DNA from: Arctopsyche grandis
Taxonomy: Eukaryota > Arthropoda > Insecta > Trichoptera > Hydropsychidae
Direction: 5' to 3'
DNA length: 64,000 bases
Assembly (NCBI RefSeq): GCF_051622035.1
Contig: NC_135362.1
Span: forward strand, 6,513,501 to 6,577,500
The number at the start of each line of letters is the position of its first letter. The stretch's first letter is position 1. Under the pieces are notes generated by a model, which saw nothing but the letters and a program-made list of their open reading frames with translations, had not been told where the DNA came from and did not search any database. Position numbers and translations under genes: made by a program. Shown here in pieces: positions 43,330 through 54,045 of the stretch.

Positions 43330-44110
43330 TCATCAAGACATTTACTGCGACGCAGAATACATTTCCAAAACCTTCTAGAAAGCTCCACCCCTACCAGTCG
43401 AGTGGAAACAAACCGGTCGAAGCACACCTGCAGCCATTAAACTAAAATCAAGCGGAACGGTGCCAAAATGTTCCAGAAAGCTCCACCCCTACCAGTAGAG
43501 TGGAACCAAACCGGTCGAAGCACACCGCAGCCATTAAACTACATCGAGCGGAACGGTGCCAATCGTTCCAGAACATTCTACCCCATCGACAAAAACACAT
43601 TCCTCGCATACGCATCAACAACAGCTGCAACGAGTCACATGATGCCCAAAAACACTATAAAAGGAGGTCCACTCCAAACAACACCAGTCGACCCACAACA
43701 GCAGACCAGTCGACATCCAGCTTCTGACCTGCCACCACTACACTACGCTGACCATGGAGGATCAACCAGCCGAACGAGCCAGCAACACACTGCCGTATCC
43801 AGAGACCTTCCGAACATAGCCGAACAACGAGCCAGCAACACACTGCCGCATCCAGAGACTTGTTGAACATAGCCGAACAACGAGCCAGAAACACACTGCC
43901 ATATCCAGAGACTTGCTGAACATAGCCGAATGCCGAGCCAGCGACACTCTACCATATCCAGAGACCGCTGAACGACATACTTTTACCAACTATTAATCAT
44001 ACTCGTGTATACGTTGTTACATCAAAATAAATACCATATCCAACATATACCAGTATTTAATACCGAAACACAGACGAACCTGTCTATAACACATGGCGGA
44101 CTGGTGGTGA
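43330..44110 (+). mobile_element. GC-richer tandem-repeat block, LTR-like
   Basis: A 95-bp unit is duplicated at 43,372-43,468 and 43,469-43,563 (AAGCTCCACCCCTACCAGT, AAACCGGTCGAAGCACACC). A unit of about 53 bp occurs about four times at 43,780-43,970 (CCGAACAACGAGCCAGCAAC, ATCCAGAGAC). A TATA word (ACTATAAAAGGAGG) is at 43,654 and AATAAA is at 44,025. A break ...AACACA|TGGCGGACTGGTGG at 44,093 looks like an LTR end followed by a primer-binding site. The open frames on both strands are products of this composition. The LTR interpretation is inference; the left end is undefined. Confidence 0.45.
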
Positions 44111-44440
44111 AGAACACCTTCACAACTAGATCAGTCCCCATACCTTGATTTATCCGATATGATGCTATTATTGATTGATATATAAATAAACTATGAAAAA
44201 GTTTATCAAAAACGTAATCACAAGCACAGTATTGAACGAACTTGGCTTCACGAAAGCTAAGAACAGACTGATTGTGGAGCACTATCGGATCTAGGTACTG
44301 GTCAAGAGGTAAGGAGGCATTTTGAAAAAGAAAATGGGAATTTCCATCTCGTTAGACCTCACAGAAAGTAGAACATGTGCAAACTGCACGTGTTCAAACT
44401 TTCGTGCAGAACATCGATTGTCGACGGCACAGATGTTTAA

Positions 44441-44665
44441 GGGCGCGAACCATTGATGTATAATACACATCATTTAGTGTACATATTATACATCAATGGC
44501 GCGAACACACAGCGCGGGATGCGGGATGTTGTATAACGTGGGACGATTTTTTTAGATAGCTTTAAACATACAGAAAAAACATGTTAGACGGCGATCATAT
44601 ACGCGGTAACATTTGGTATACTACAAAGATAGAGTGCAAAAAAAAGGTTCAAAATACATACCGAT
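44441..44665. mobile_element. Harbinger-type MITE end split by a tiny palindrome
   Basis: GGGCGCGAA is separated from CGCGAACACACAGCGCG by a 50-bp palindrome. The rejoined left end resembles that of the MITE at 15,376. The right end is not clear. The following stretch (ATTTTTTTAGATAGCTTTAAA) is loosely like the family. Confidence 0.45.
44450..44499. repeat. 50-bp palindromic insertion with target duplication
   Basis: Arms CCATTGATGTATAATA and TATTATACATCAATGG. The direct repeat CGCGAA (44,444-44,449 and 44,500-44,505) flanks it; if the GG is counted with the target, the duplication is the 8-bp GGCGCGAA. Confidence 0.8.
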
Positions 44666-44829
44666 TTTTTTTTTTTATTGAAACGTATACATACATATAT
44701 GTATATGTATATATGTACGTACACTCTTCGCAAATCGAAGCACATTATGCATTAACTTGACCGAAACGATCCAATTTTAAGCCCGATTGCATCGCACCTT
44801 TTTAGAATGATGTTATAGATACATACATA

Positions 44830-45160
44830 TGTAGCATATGCTAAAAGGAGCTGATGATTATCTCCAGGCTCAAGTGCAGTCGGCTAACAATGGAGACCAC
44901 CGAATTGACTAAGTGGTCGGTAACGGCACTCGGTCGCTTTCCACTAGAGTTTTCAGAACTGACAGCGCGAGACCGTGGGACTGCATATCTGGTACGTGAC
45001 TATAACAACAGGTAAACAAACGTTTCGAGGAAGATGCACTGAGCGACCTGCCCTTTATAAGCAGGTACTTAGGCCATACCAAGACATTCTGGACGGAGCA
45101 CTGGCAGTGCGTGGATCTCATTAATTACCCAATAAATCCTCCACCCACCCATACGCAACA
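44830..45160 (+). mobile_element. Solo LTR (Gypsy-type), 331 bp
   Basis: TGTAGCATATG...CATACGCAACA, flanked by CATA (44,826-44,829 and 45,161-45,164). CCTTTATAAGCAGGTAC at 45,052 and AATAAA at 45,131 match the LTR at 32,082, including ACATTCTGGACGGAGCA-type and GTGACTATA-ACAACAGGTAAAC words. It is solo. The minus frame inside it is spurious. Confidence 0.85.
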
Positions 45161-45566
45161 CATACATTAAACCTTACAAAGTCTCTTTCGAAATTATATA
45201 TTAGACTAGAAGAAGATATGTATAACCTCTACTCCGCGTATAGAAAAAATGGTACATTTACACTAAAATTAACAAAGTAAACCTCCCGCTTGTAAATATA
45301 TCCATCGAAATAAGCGCGTATATTTTTTACTGAATCTTATTTAAAAAGAGTTGAAGAAAGTAATAAAAAAACTATTTTTTTATGTTCGATTCATTGCCTT
45401 TTAAATATTATGTATCATAATTTAACTCACTCGCTTCGCTTTGCGCGGTGTGTACATATGTACTTATATGTATGTATGTACATTTACATATGTATTGTGT
45501 ATATACATATAAAGCAGACATTCATTAAACTATTTGTCATTTCCCTGTTTTCCTCCATAGTGAAAC

Positions 45567-45834
45567 GGGTCTACGTGACGAGACAGAATGTTAAATTACA
45601 GAAAACACAAATATCGGAAGGCAAAGATCGAAAATCGAAAGATCAAAAAAAAATGTTGCATGGTAAACGGTACATATTCACTTAATTTGCAGGATCGAGC
45701 AGGATACAACAGGCACAAGAGGAACATGCTTTTCCTCCCGTATTCTGCGCACGCACATTAATTCGATTTTCGATCTTTGCCTTCCGATATTTGCGTTTTC
45801 TGTAATTTTACATTCTGTCTCGTCACGGAGACCG
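45567..45834. mobile_element. hAT-type hairpin MITE, copy 3 (268 bp)
   Basis: Ends GGGTCTACGTGACGAGACAG and CTGTCTCGTCACGGAGACCG, with duplication AGTGAAAC (45,559-45,566 and 45,835-45,842). The right arm is shortened compared with copies 1 and 2. The equivalent site in duplication unit 2 (56,240-56,247) carries a single AGTGAAAC. Confidence 0.92.
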
Positions 45835-45893
45835 AGTGAAACATATAATGATTAATTATATTAAATAGAGAAGTGTTGTGCATATGTACATAT

Positions 45894-46003
45894 CAGTGGC
45901 GTGCGCTGAAATTCTCTCCCTTTTTGTCGTACAGCCTTACTTAATGTGCACGAGCAGGATACAAGAGGAACAAAAAGAGAGAGAATTTCAGCGCACGCCA
46001 CTG
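45894..46003. mobile_element. hAT-type MITE, 110 bp
   Basis: Ends CAGTGGCGTGCGCTGAAATT and the inverse, ending GCCACTG. The 8-bp duplication GTACATAT flanks it (45,886-45,893 and 46,004-46,011). The interior GAGCAGGATACAAGAGGAAC is shared with the larger hairpin MITEs. Absent from unit 2. Confidence 0.9.
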
Positions 46004-46018
46004 GTACATATGTATGTA

Positions 46019-47403
46019 CAGTGGCGGACTGGCCATACAAGCGAATATGCCCGATGGCATGTGGGCCCCATTATCTGTTAGAAAATATGGGCTCTCAGTA
46101 AAATTAAATAGCTTTTTAACTATTTATAGGATATTGCAACTTTGGGACCTAAAGTTTGGGTATTTCAACAAAATAAATTTCTTACGATATACACAAACAA
46201 CTAATACCTGCTTTAACAGCCCAAGGATCGGTTAACTTTTTTTATTAGGCTCGAAATGTAAGTTTCAACATTTGCGTGGGCCCTTTTGCCGGGCCCATTT
46301 CCAACGTCAATATTATGTATATACAAATACCTATGTAACAACTAACTACTGAAATAAAAATGGGAATAAACAAATTTACGTGAATAATATAAACAGAATT
46401 GCTTAAAACAATTTTGATACGACGATTCATCATAAACCAGCGATTTAAATTTACTTCATATTTTCAAAATAACATTTGATTATACTTCGATGATATAGTA
46501 AGATTCAAATACACAAATTTAAACAGTTTCCGAATATAAAATCTATTCCTAATCTAGACACATCCATGTAAATAGAAATATAGGATAGGGGCCCCCTCCC
46601 AAAAATCCCGATTTTCGATTGACATTAATTGAAAGTATTATGCATTTTTTTGAATTTAATGATTAATGAGATACTAAGGATCTATGAGTGCTACGTTTAT
46701 TTCTTATGTATGTTACTTTTGGGTAACTAATAAAATAGTCGCTGCTATGTGCTTTGAAGAAAAACAAAAAAAAACTTTATCTATTGTTATTACGTATGTA
46801 CATATGTATGTACATAGATAAAGTGAAAAGACAGTTGGTAGAAATTAAGTTTATTGATAGTTTTTGATGACTCAGTTTGATGGTCGATTAATGTTGACCA
46901 TGTGAAGATTTGTGGAAAAAAATTTTCGCCGGCGGCGCTTTTTTCTTTTTTTACATATTTTTTTATAATTACTTTTTCAAAAATAAGCTTATTTTTTCAT
47001 ATTTTATAATGCAATAAAGTAAAGGATATTTTCCATTTTTATTCCGATATAAAAAAGATTTTTTGAAAAAAAATTCTATTTGACCAATCTTTGCCTGCCC
47101 CCCCCCCCCCCCCCAAGAAAAAGCTGAAAAAGCCGCTTTTATGCCGCATTCTATTTACCCAGGACAAGGGTTAAAACGAAATATACAATGAAATTTATGG
47201 ATCTATTTTGCTTTTGCCATTTTTCTTGTACCTTAATTTGTTTATTCCCATTTTTGAAAATTTCATTTATTTTTTCCCTTGAATTTTAGCGTGGTGGAAA
47301 GAAGAAAATTTTGTTATATGGGGGGGGGGACAATTTTTTTTAACCCTGGGTGGGCCCCCTTTGACTCCTGGCATGCACTGATTTCAGTCCCAGTCCGCCA
47401 CTG
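46019..47403. mobile_element. hAT-type non-autonomous element, 1385 bp
   Basis: Ends CAGTGGCGGACTGG and CCAGTCCGCCACTG with the 8-bp duplication TGTATGTA (46,011-46,018 and 47,404-47,411). A C-run is at 47,099-47,114, G-runs are at 47,321, and GGGCCC words occur near both ends. No transposase-like frame. Absent from duplication unit 2. Confidence 0.88.
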
Positions 47404-47552
47404 TGTATGTATATTATAATCAGTGTAATGCGAACCTATAAATGCTAAATGTATCACCAAGTTAATCTATTAGTGAACAAAACTACAGCTTACGGCTTAT
47501 AACATAATTCCATCGTGCACAAAAACCATTACAACAAATCAAGGAATACAAA

Positions 47553-50500
47553 ATGGATAATTTTTGCGTTCCATGGCTGATCAGCGCTACCATCATAGTT
47601 CTGTTTTCGATTTTTGGAGCTACACAATACTTTGAACCCACCATGGATGATGATTATACCGCTGTTTGCGAATATGAACCAGACAAATTATTACTTTTAT
47701 GTGCTACAAGTAAATATTTTTTCTTTACGTAAACTTAAATAAATTAACGTGAAAATAAATCATATTCACATATCATTATATTTATATTTTAGATGATCGA
47801 AGTCTAATTTTTTTTTCACTAAACAAAGAAAAAAGCGAAATGGAAATAACATGTAATAACTGGCTTTATTATGAATTCGTTGATATAAAAAACTACAAAT
47901 TTAACTACAACCCTGAAATACTACGTATAAATGATTGCCCCTTTCCAGAAACTTCATTCACGAACACATTCCCTGAGTATGCATCGAATATCTCTAATTT
48001 AATTTTAAAAACGCCCAATGACATATCACATTTCGACAAAACCTACTTGGAAGGCCTAGAAGGGCTGAAGAATATTCATATTAATGGGAAAGGTCATGTG
48101 AAATTTGTTGCCAATTTTTTTGAAGGTATGGGGTATCTAGAAACAATAGAATTCCGTGCCTCATCTATCAGTCTCCATTCTAGCGTATTCAAATCGACTC
48201 CCAATTTGATGACTTTGATATTAAATGATACTGATATACAAATACTGCCTCCGCGTCTTTTCATAGGAGCATCTAAGCTATATCGTTTGCAATTATCGAA
48301 CTGTAATTTTTCCCATCTTCCGTCAAATGTATTTATTGGTCTCCATAATTTAGGTACAATGGATCTGAGTCACAACAATCTAGAAACACTGCCATCCGAT
48401 TTATTTCGTAACATGTCAATGTTGATGTTTTTGGATTTGAGTTACAACGAATTCACACATCTGCCGGGAAATCTCTTTTCCACAAATTATAAGTTATTTG
48501 AATTTTCGATGAAATTCAATGGAAACCCCCTAGAGACTCTTCCCGACTATTTTTTGAGTAACTTGACCATCCTCCATAAAATTGATCTACAAGGAAGTCT
48601 TATATATCGTGTTCCTAGTTCGTTGTTGTTTGGTTCAAATCGTATTGATTACGTAGACTTTAGTTATAATTATTTAAAAGAGATACCGCAAGATCTGTTT
48701 CGTGATCAAGGAGACATTAAAACTTTGTATTTAGAATCTAATGAAATATCTCATATCGCCAACGGAACAATCCAACATCTGAAATATCTGAAATACTTGA
48801 ATTTGGAAAATAATACACTCACCAATATCAGCCAGTGAGTAGTCGTTACAAACATTTAATCATTTCTTTATATGTAAATAAATGATTTATTGTAATTTCG
48901 TGTATTTTTTAGGAACATCTTTAATGGCTTGAAATCTTTAATGGAACTAAAATTGAATCACAACAAAATCAAGTATATTGACAATGAAGCATTCTCATAT
49001 ATATTACAATTAAAGTTTCTCGATTTGTCATACAATAATTTGAGCTATAGTAGTAGCGTTTCAACAATCTTAGAGACTTTATTTTCAGTCCGAGATCGTT
49101 CGAAAAACAATTCTCTAAATCTAGGACACAATTCGTTTTCGGGAATTTTGAGTATCAATACATTATTATCATACCTGAATAAAAAACAAGCTGGAGTTTT
49201 AACGGTAAGTTTTATAATATTAGATCATACAGCCTACACATTGTTTTGGATTCGTTTGAGAATATAAATTAAATTTGAATATAAATATCCTTCTTTTTAC
49301 TATATCTATGTACGTAGTAACAATATATGAAGTTTTGTGATCATGCGAAAATTAGATCTCAAGATTTTGACTGATTCGAATCGATCACTGATGTGTTCAT
49401 GATATAGAAAAAATGTGTTTGTGTGTGTATTTTGGGGGATTTTTTGAGTACCGTTAGTCCTATAGAACTGAAACTTAGTATCGGTTACTGAATTTTTTTT
49501 TAAATTCAGTTATCTCCCAAAGCGCTAACCGGATCAGACTGATTTAAATTTTATAAATTTTTAAAAATATTTTTACCTCAACCAGAAGTAGTACTTTTAC
49601 CCTAGAGAATCGAGGTATTTTATGTTTTTCTCAGAAACCCTTTGGTTTATTGAACTGAAATTTCATATCTAATTAGAAGTTTTAAATTTTATACACTAAC
49701 AATTTTTAAATATTTTTACCTCAACCGGAAGTAGTACTTTTACTGAGTATTCTTCATGTGTACTCTTCACGGGAAAATTCAAGTATAGTCCTTGAATCAA
49801 TCGGAAGTGGGAGTTTTTCCTTTTAGAAAAGTCAAAAATGTTGTAACGCCACAATTTGTTCCACACCCCTGAATGTATCTAGCTGAAAATTTATATTTGT
49901 ATTATTTATTAACAATTTATAACTTAGATTTGACAAGGTTTTGGTCAGAATTCAGAAGTCAGAAAAAGGAAGTAGTTATGTTTTTTAAAACAATATTTAA
50001 TTTTTTTATTTTGACTTTTTGAATTATTTTTAACATCTGAGATCTGACAACATCTGACAACCGGAAGTAGAACTTTTATCTTGTGTAAGATTCCTTACAT
50101 TTGCGCTCAATTTGTATTGAAAATGCTCTCATAGCCGGTATGTGTGAACGTATATGTATGTACATATGTTTCATTATCGAATTTTGTTTTTTATCCTTCT
50201 TATATTCCTCAAGTATATACATAGATAAACTCGGGGGTTGATCACATCCATTTTTTTTTAATTTCAGTTTGCATGTGATTTCGGTCAGGTTAATATATAT
50301 GTACATACATACATACATTATGAACCTGAGTACATACATTTGTACGATTTGATATTCGTGTTGATATGCTGAATTTTTAATGCTATTGTAACAGTATTTA
50401 AAAACCATCCATATAAATAATTGGAACCTACATACATATGTTCACACATACATACGTATGTATGTACATAGTATAAGATTTATTAATCAATTAATTAAGA

Positions 50501-52241
50501 CCCTACCAATTGTAAGCCAACAAAGTATTTGAATGAATTCAATTTGATTATAGCTTTAAATTTATTTCAGGAGAAAGATTACACAGATGTGTTCGTTTCT
50601 ATAGATTTGACAAATAACAATATAAGCGAAATCGAATTCAATGCAGAAAGTTTAAAAATTATCCCGATGAAGCAAAAATCGACGACGGTTGTAATTTCGA
50701 TCGACGACAATCCACTGAATTGCGACTGTAAATTATACGATTTATATGTGTATGCGAAGAATGAAAATAGTATGAAAAAGCATTTTTTTATATTACTTGC
50801 TGTCAGTGAGTGCTCTTCACCGAGCATACTTAATGGTACATTATTGGTCGATGCAAACAAGAAACTGTTTACTTGTCCAATCAAGAATGAAAGTTGTCCC
50901 GAGAAGTGTTCTTGTTATGAACGAGCCTACGATCGAAGCTTAGTCATAAATTGTACAGCATCAAATCCTACTATACCAATCATGTTGCCGAACATCGAAG
51001 GGAAATTAAATTTCACGGAATTCCACTTTGAGAACAATTCCTTGACGAAATTGTCGAATTTATTCGCGAATAAAAAATTACTCAACCAAATAAAGAGATT
51101 GTATATATCCAACAACAACATTACGACCATAGCCATTGAAGACATTCCAAATCAAATAGAGGTAATTCAAACTATTTGAATAACACATGTCAAGTATGTA
51201 ATATACAATAGAAAAGCAGACTACTGCGGTATCCTGATGTTCAGATCAATTAAAATTAAATGTCATCGAATATTTTCAGATTTTGGACTTGAGGAATAAT
51301 AAATTGTCTTTTATAAATCCTTCGGTTTCAAGCGTTTTGAACAAGTCTAAAATACTGAGAACGATATTGCTTTCAGGAAACGACATTGCTTGCGATTGTG
51401 AAAACGAAAATTTTATATGGTTTATTCGAGATAATGCAAAAATGGTAAGTGTACACTTAGATTACTAAAATTACAAATCTAATGACTTGAATGATTTTTA
51501 ATTTAATGTATTATATAATTTCAGATTCCAGATTCTAATTCATTGAAATGTTTAGATGGAACTTTGATATCGAAGTCAAATGTGTGTGTAACGAGTCATA
51601 CCACATCCTTGAGCATTGGCCTCACTATGATAGCTGTTCTGCTGTTTATATTACCCATCGTTTATTACAAATACCAACGAGAGATTAAAGTATGGTTGTT
51701 CTCGAAGTGTTTCCTGCTTTGGTTTGTCTCCGAGACAGAACTCGACGAAGACAAAATCTACGATGCATTCATTTCGTTCTCACATAAAGACCATCACTTC
51801 GTCGTGAACGAACTTGTCCCGAATCTAGAACACGGATCACTGCCTTTCAATTTATGCTTGCACATGAGGGATTGGGTCGTTGGTGAATTCATTCCAATCC
51901 AAATTTGCAGATCTGTCCAAGAATCGAGAAGGACTGTGATTGTGTTGTCCCCGAACTTTATGACATCCGTTTGGGGTATAATGGAGTTCAAGGTTGCTCA
52001 TAAGCAAGCCATAGAGGAGGGTAGAGCGAGGTTAATTATTATTTTGTATGGAGAAATCAATGTGGCCGAGATTTTGGATCCAGATTTGAAAGCCTACGTA
52101 ACTATGAACACTTATGTGAAATGGGGCGATCCATTGTTTTGGAATAAACTCAGGTATGCACTTCCTCATCGTCGCAGAACTAACAATGTACTACCGATAG
52201 AACAAAGAAATCTTTTCAATGAATTAGATACGACAGTTTAG
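47553..52241 (+). CDS. Toll-type receptor, copy 1
   Basis: Six exons: 47553-47709, 47793-48834, 48913-49204, 50571-51161, 51280-51444, 51525-52241; 987 codons in one frame, GT/AG introns. The N-terminus MDNFCVPWLISATIIVLFS is a signal peptide. LRRs run from about residue 110 to 480 (LGTMDLSHNNLETLPSDLF pattern, 24 residues each). A Cys cluster (NPLNCDCKLYDLY) is followed by an LRRNT-like CPEKCSCYERAYDRS, short LRRs, a second LRRCT (GNDIACDCENENF), a transmembrane helix (about 780-796) and a TIR domain (about 826-965) with box 1 YDAFISFSHKD, box 2 RDWVVGE and box 3 FW. TIR wording (LVPNLEHG, SRRTVIVLS, MNTYVKWGDP) resembles Drosophila Toll. Family knowledge: Spätzle receptors signalling through MyD88 to NF-kB factors. 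Upstream sequence carries three unit-1-specific transposons. Confidence 0.93.
49400..50110. repeat. Degenerate repeated units in Toll intron 3
   Basis: The words CCTCAACC(A/G)GAAGTAGTAC (49,577 and 49,717) and CAACCGGAAGTAGAACTTTT (50,056), with TTCTCAGAAACC and TGAACTGAAATTTCATATCT between them, recur at roughly 140-bp or longer spacing. The same words appear in copy-2 intron 3 (58,378-58,490) and partly at 18,545-18,680. Confidence 0.55.
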
Positions 52242-52255
52242 AAGTAGAAATATTC

Positions 52256-52860
52256 GTTCCACATGTGTACATATGTATGTATATGTACATAGGTATGTGC
52301 TACATAGCCAGGATTTTTCAACTGAAGACGCCTGGCATGAGTTTCAGCAAATGAGTGCTTAACATTTTCGTTAGAATTCTCCACATCACGATATATGTAC
52401 ATACATATATGTGTTCATACATGAAGGCAAGTCCATGTAATCTAATTTTTTGAAAAAAAATCTTAAGTTCCTACTTCTCTTCATGTTTAACAGGAAAATT
52501 CGCGTTCACAATTTGATATTTCCGAAAATTTAATGAAATCGAAATCACCAAAAAGTCACAACCACGATAAATGCGATATATTATGTACGTTGAAAACAGA
52601 AAGAAGACTTTGTTTTTCCTCGAGTTTTTATTTAAAAAAAACAAAAACTATTTTGATTTTTAAATACTTTTTATTATTACGAAATTTTGTTCACAATACA
52701 TCTTATATCTATTTAATAGCTACTGATCTACTGGTCATTTTCTATTTTACAATTTTAAATTAATTTTGTTAGTAATCATATTATTGTAATATATTATTAT
52801 AATGATAATATGTAAAGTGTAATAAGAAAAATAGCTCAAATACTATTTACAATTCTTATA
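52256..52860. other. 3' flank of Toll copy 1
   Basis: ACATATGTATGTATATG-type runs and AT-rich DNA. The frame at 52,533-52,763 is not recognised. A polyadenylation word was not assigned. Confidence 0.35.
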
Positions 52861-52872
52861 AATGCTCATAAT

Positions 52873-53016
52873 TAGAGGTCGGAATCTGAAGGGGCCGGAA
52901 ACGCGCCGCCTATTGTTCCATTGTTGAAAATCCTTTGTAAAAAAGGTTCGGCAAACCTTTAACAATGCATTTACAATCTTTGAACAATAAACAGACCCTT
53001 CAGATTCCGGTCTCTA
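52873..53016. mobile_element. hAT-type MITE with CGGCAAACC core, 144 bp
   Basis: Ends TAGAGGTCGGAATCTGAAGG and the inverse, CCCTTCAGATTCCGGTCTCTA. 8-bp duplication CTCATAAT (52,865-52,872 and 53,017-53,024). Core CGGCAAACCTTTAACAATG followed by CATTTACAA. Confidence 0.88.
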
Positions 53017-53099
53017 CTCATAATATATCTAATACATAATATTCATTAAAGACTCTAAAGTCGATGAACTAAAGCAGATTGTGTTTAGGTAATCTGTGT

Positions 53100-53275
53100 T
53101 TATACCTGAGGGGTATAGACATTTTGTTCAATTGTTCAATTGTTTTTGTTCAATTCAATTGTTCAATTGTTGTAAATCCTTTGTAAAATAGGTTCGGCAA
53201 ACCTTTAACAATGCATTTACAACATTTTTAACAATATTCAGCCCCCTCAGGGTCCGGGCTTTAGTACCGAGTCAT
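53100..53275. mobile_element. Related MITE, second copy
   Basis: Core GGTTCGGCAAACCTTTAAC and right end GCCCCCTCAGGGTCCGGGCT, inverse-like to the left (ACCTGAGGGGTATAG). Internal tandem TTCAATTGTTCAATTG. The target duplication is not clear. Confidence 0.6.
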
Positions 53276-53422
53276 CGAGACTCTTCACAAGTGTGTTAGT
53301 ATGGTTATTAGTGATTATATCATAGAATCTACTGGTTAGTTTGTTAGTAATGTCTGTAACAAACGGAATATTATTTATGGCATGCAGTTTTTTCAAGTTA
53401 GTATATATGGATGTATTATAAC

Positions 53423-53492
53423 TTATTTTTAGGGATTTATTTTGTATTATTTGGAGTTTGGAAAGTAATACAAAATAAATCCCTAAAAATAA
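53423..53492. repeat. Hairpin with 30-bp arms
   Basis: TTATTTTTAGGGATTTATTT at left returns inverted as AAATAAATCCCTAAAAATAA, around a loop GGAGTTTGGA. Confidence 0.8.
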
Positions 53493-53831
53493 TTTATAAA
53501 GCTAAACTATTATAAAATGAACCGAAAATATATATAACATTCTTAGCATTTTGCATGCTCATTTTACTACTAAAATACCAAAACAATACTTTTTTATATT
53601 AAGAATCGAATGAAACATACCTACGTTAATTTAATGTTAATGATTATAATATATTATTTTTTAATTTAGGAGGGGGGGGGCTGGCGCCTCAAAAGCCCCC
53701 AAACAGTTACAGCCGTGATGTGCTATATTGGTCTACATTTACGAGCGGGAAATTTCGTAGTAAAAGTCGTATTTGGTAAACATTGACTACATAATCTAAC
53801 TGACTGAACTTTAAGGGAATCAGAGATTAAT

Positions 53832-53930
53832 ATTTTAATTTTTCGACTTAAGATCTTTCGATTTTCGATCTTTGCCTTCCGATATTTGCGTTTTCTGTAA
53901 TTTAGAATTCCGGCTCGTCACGGAGACCGG
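53832..53930. mobile_element. Half copy of the hAT-type hairpin MITE
   Basis: Only the right arm: TCGACTTAAGATCTTTCG, TTTTCGATCTTTGCC, TTCCGATATTTGCG, CGTCACGGAGACCG. It matches the right arms of the elements at 26,428, 40,686 and 45,567. It abuts the next MITE. Confidence 0.7.
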
Positions 53931-54045
53931 TCCAGTTAGAGGTAGGATAGTCACAGTGCTATCCATTGTTCGGCAAACCTTTAACAATGCATTTACAACC
54001 TTTGAACAATACACGGCCCCCTCAGGCTCCGGTGACTACCGGTCC
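53931..54045. mobile_element. CGGCAAACC-core MITE, third copy
   Basis: GTTCGGCAAACCTTTAACAA, TTTGAACAATACACGGCCCC and CTCAGGCTCCGG match the first and second copies. The left end is decayed. Confidence 0.6.

Larger units (their letters stand above)
45355..52255 (+). repeat. Tandem duplication unit 1 (Toll copy 1)
   Basis: From about 45,355 (ATGTTCGATTCATTGCC, TTTAACTCAC, GCTTTG) to just past the Toll stop codon it is collinear with 56,070-62,250. Differences are transposon insertions and the intron-3 content. Identity fades within about 30 bp after the stop codons. Confidence 0.8.

Noticed and set aside
43448..43989. Overlapping Cys/Trp-rich ORFs on the minus strand with internal repeats
   Set aside because: They follow the tandem DNA repeats in a GC-rich block in several frames at once; no start, splice or domain support.
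51794..51991. Minus-strand ORF repeated at 61,778-61,975
   Set aside because: Antisense shadow of the TIR exon, duplicated with it.
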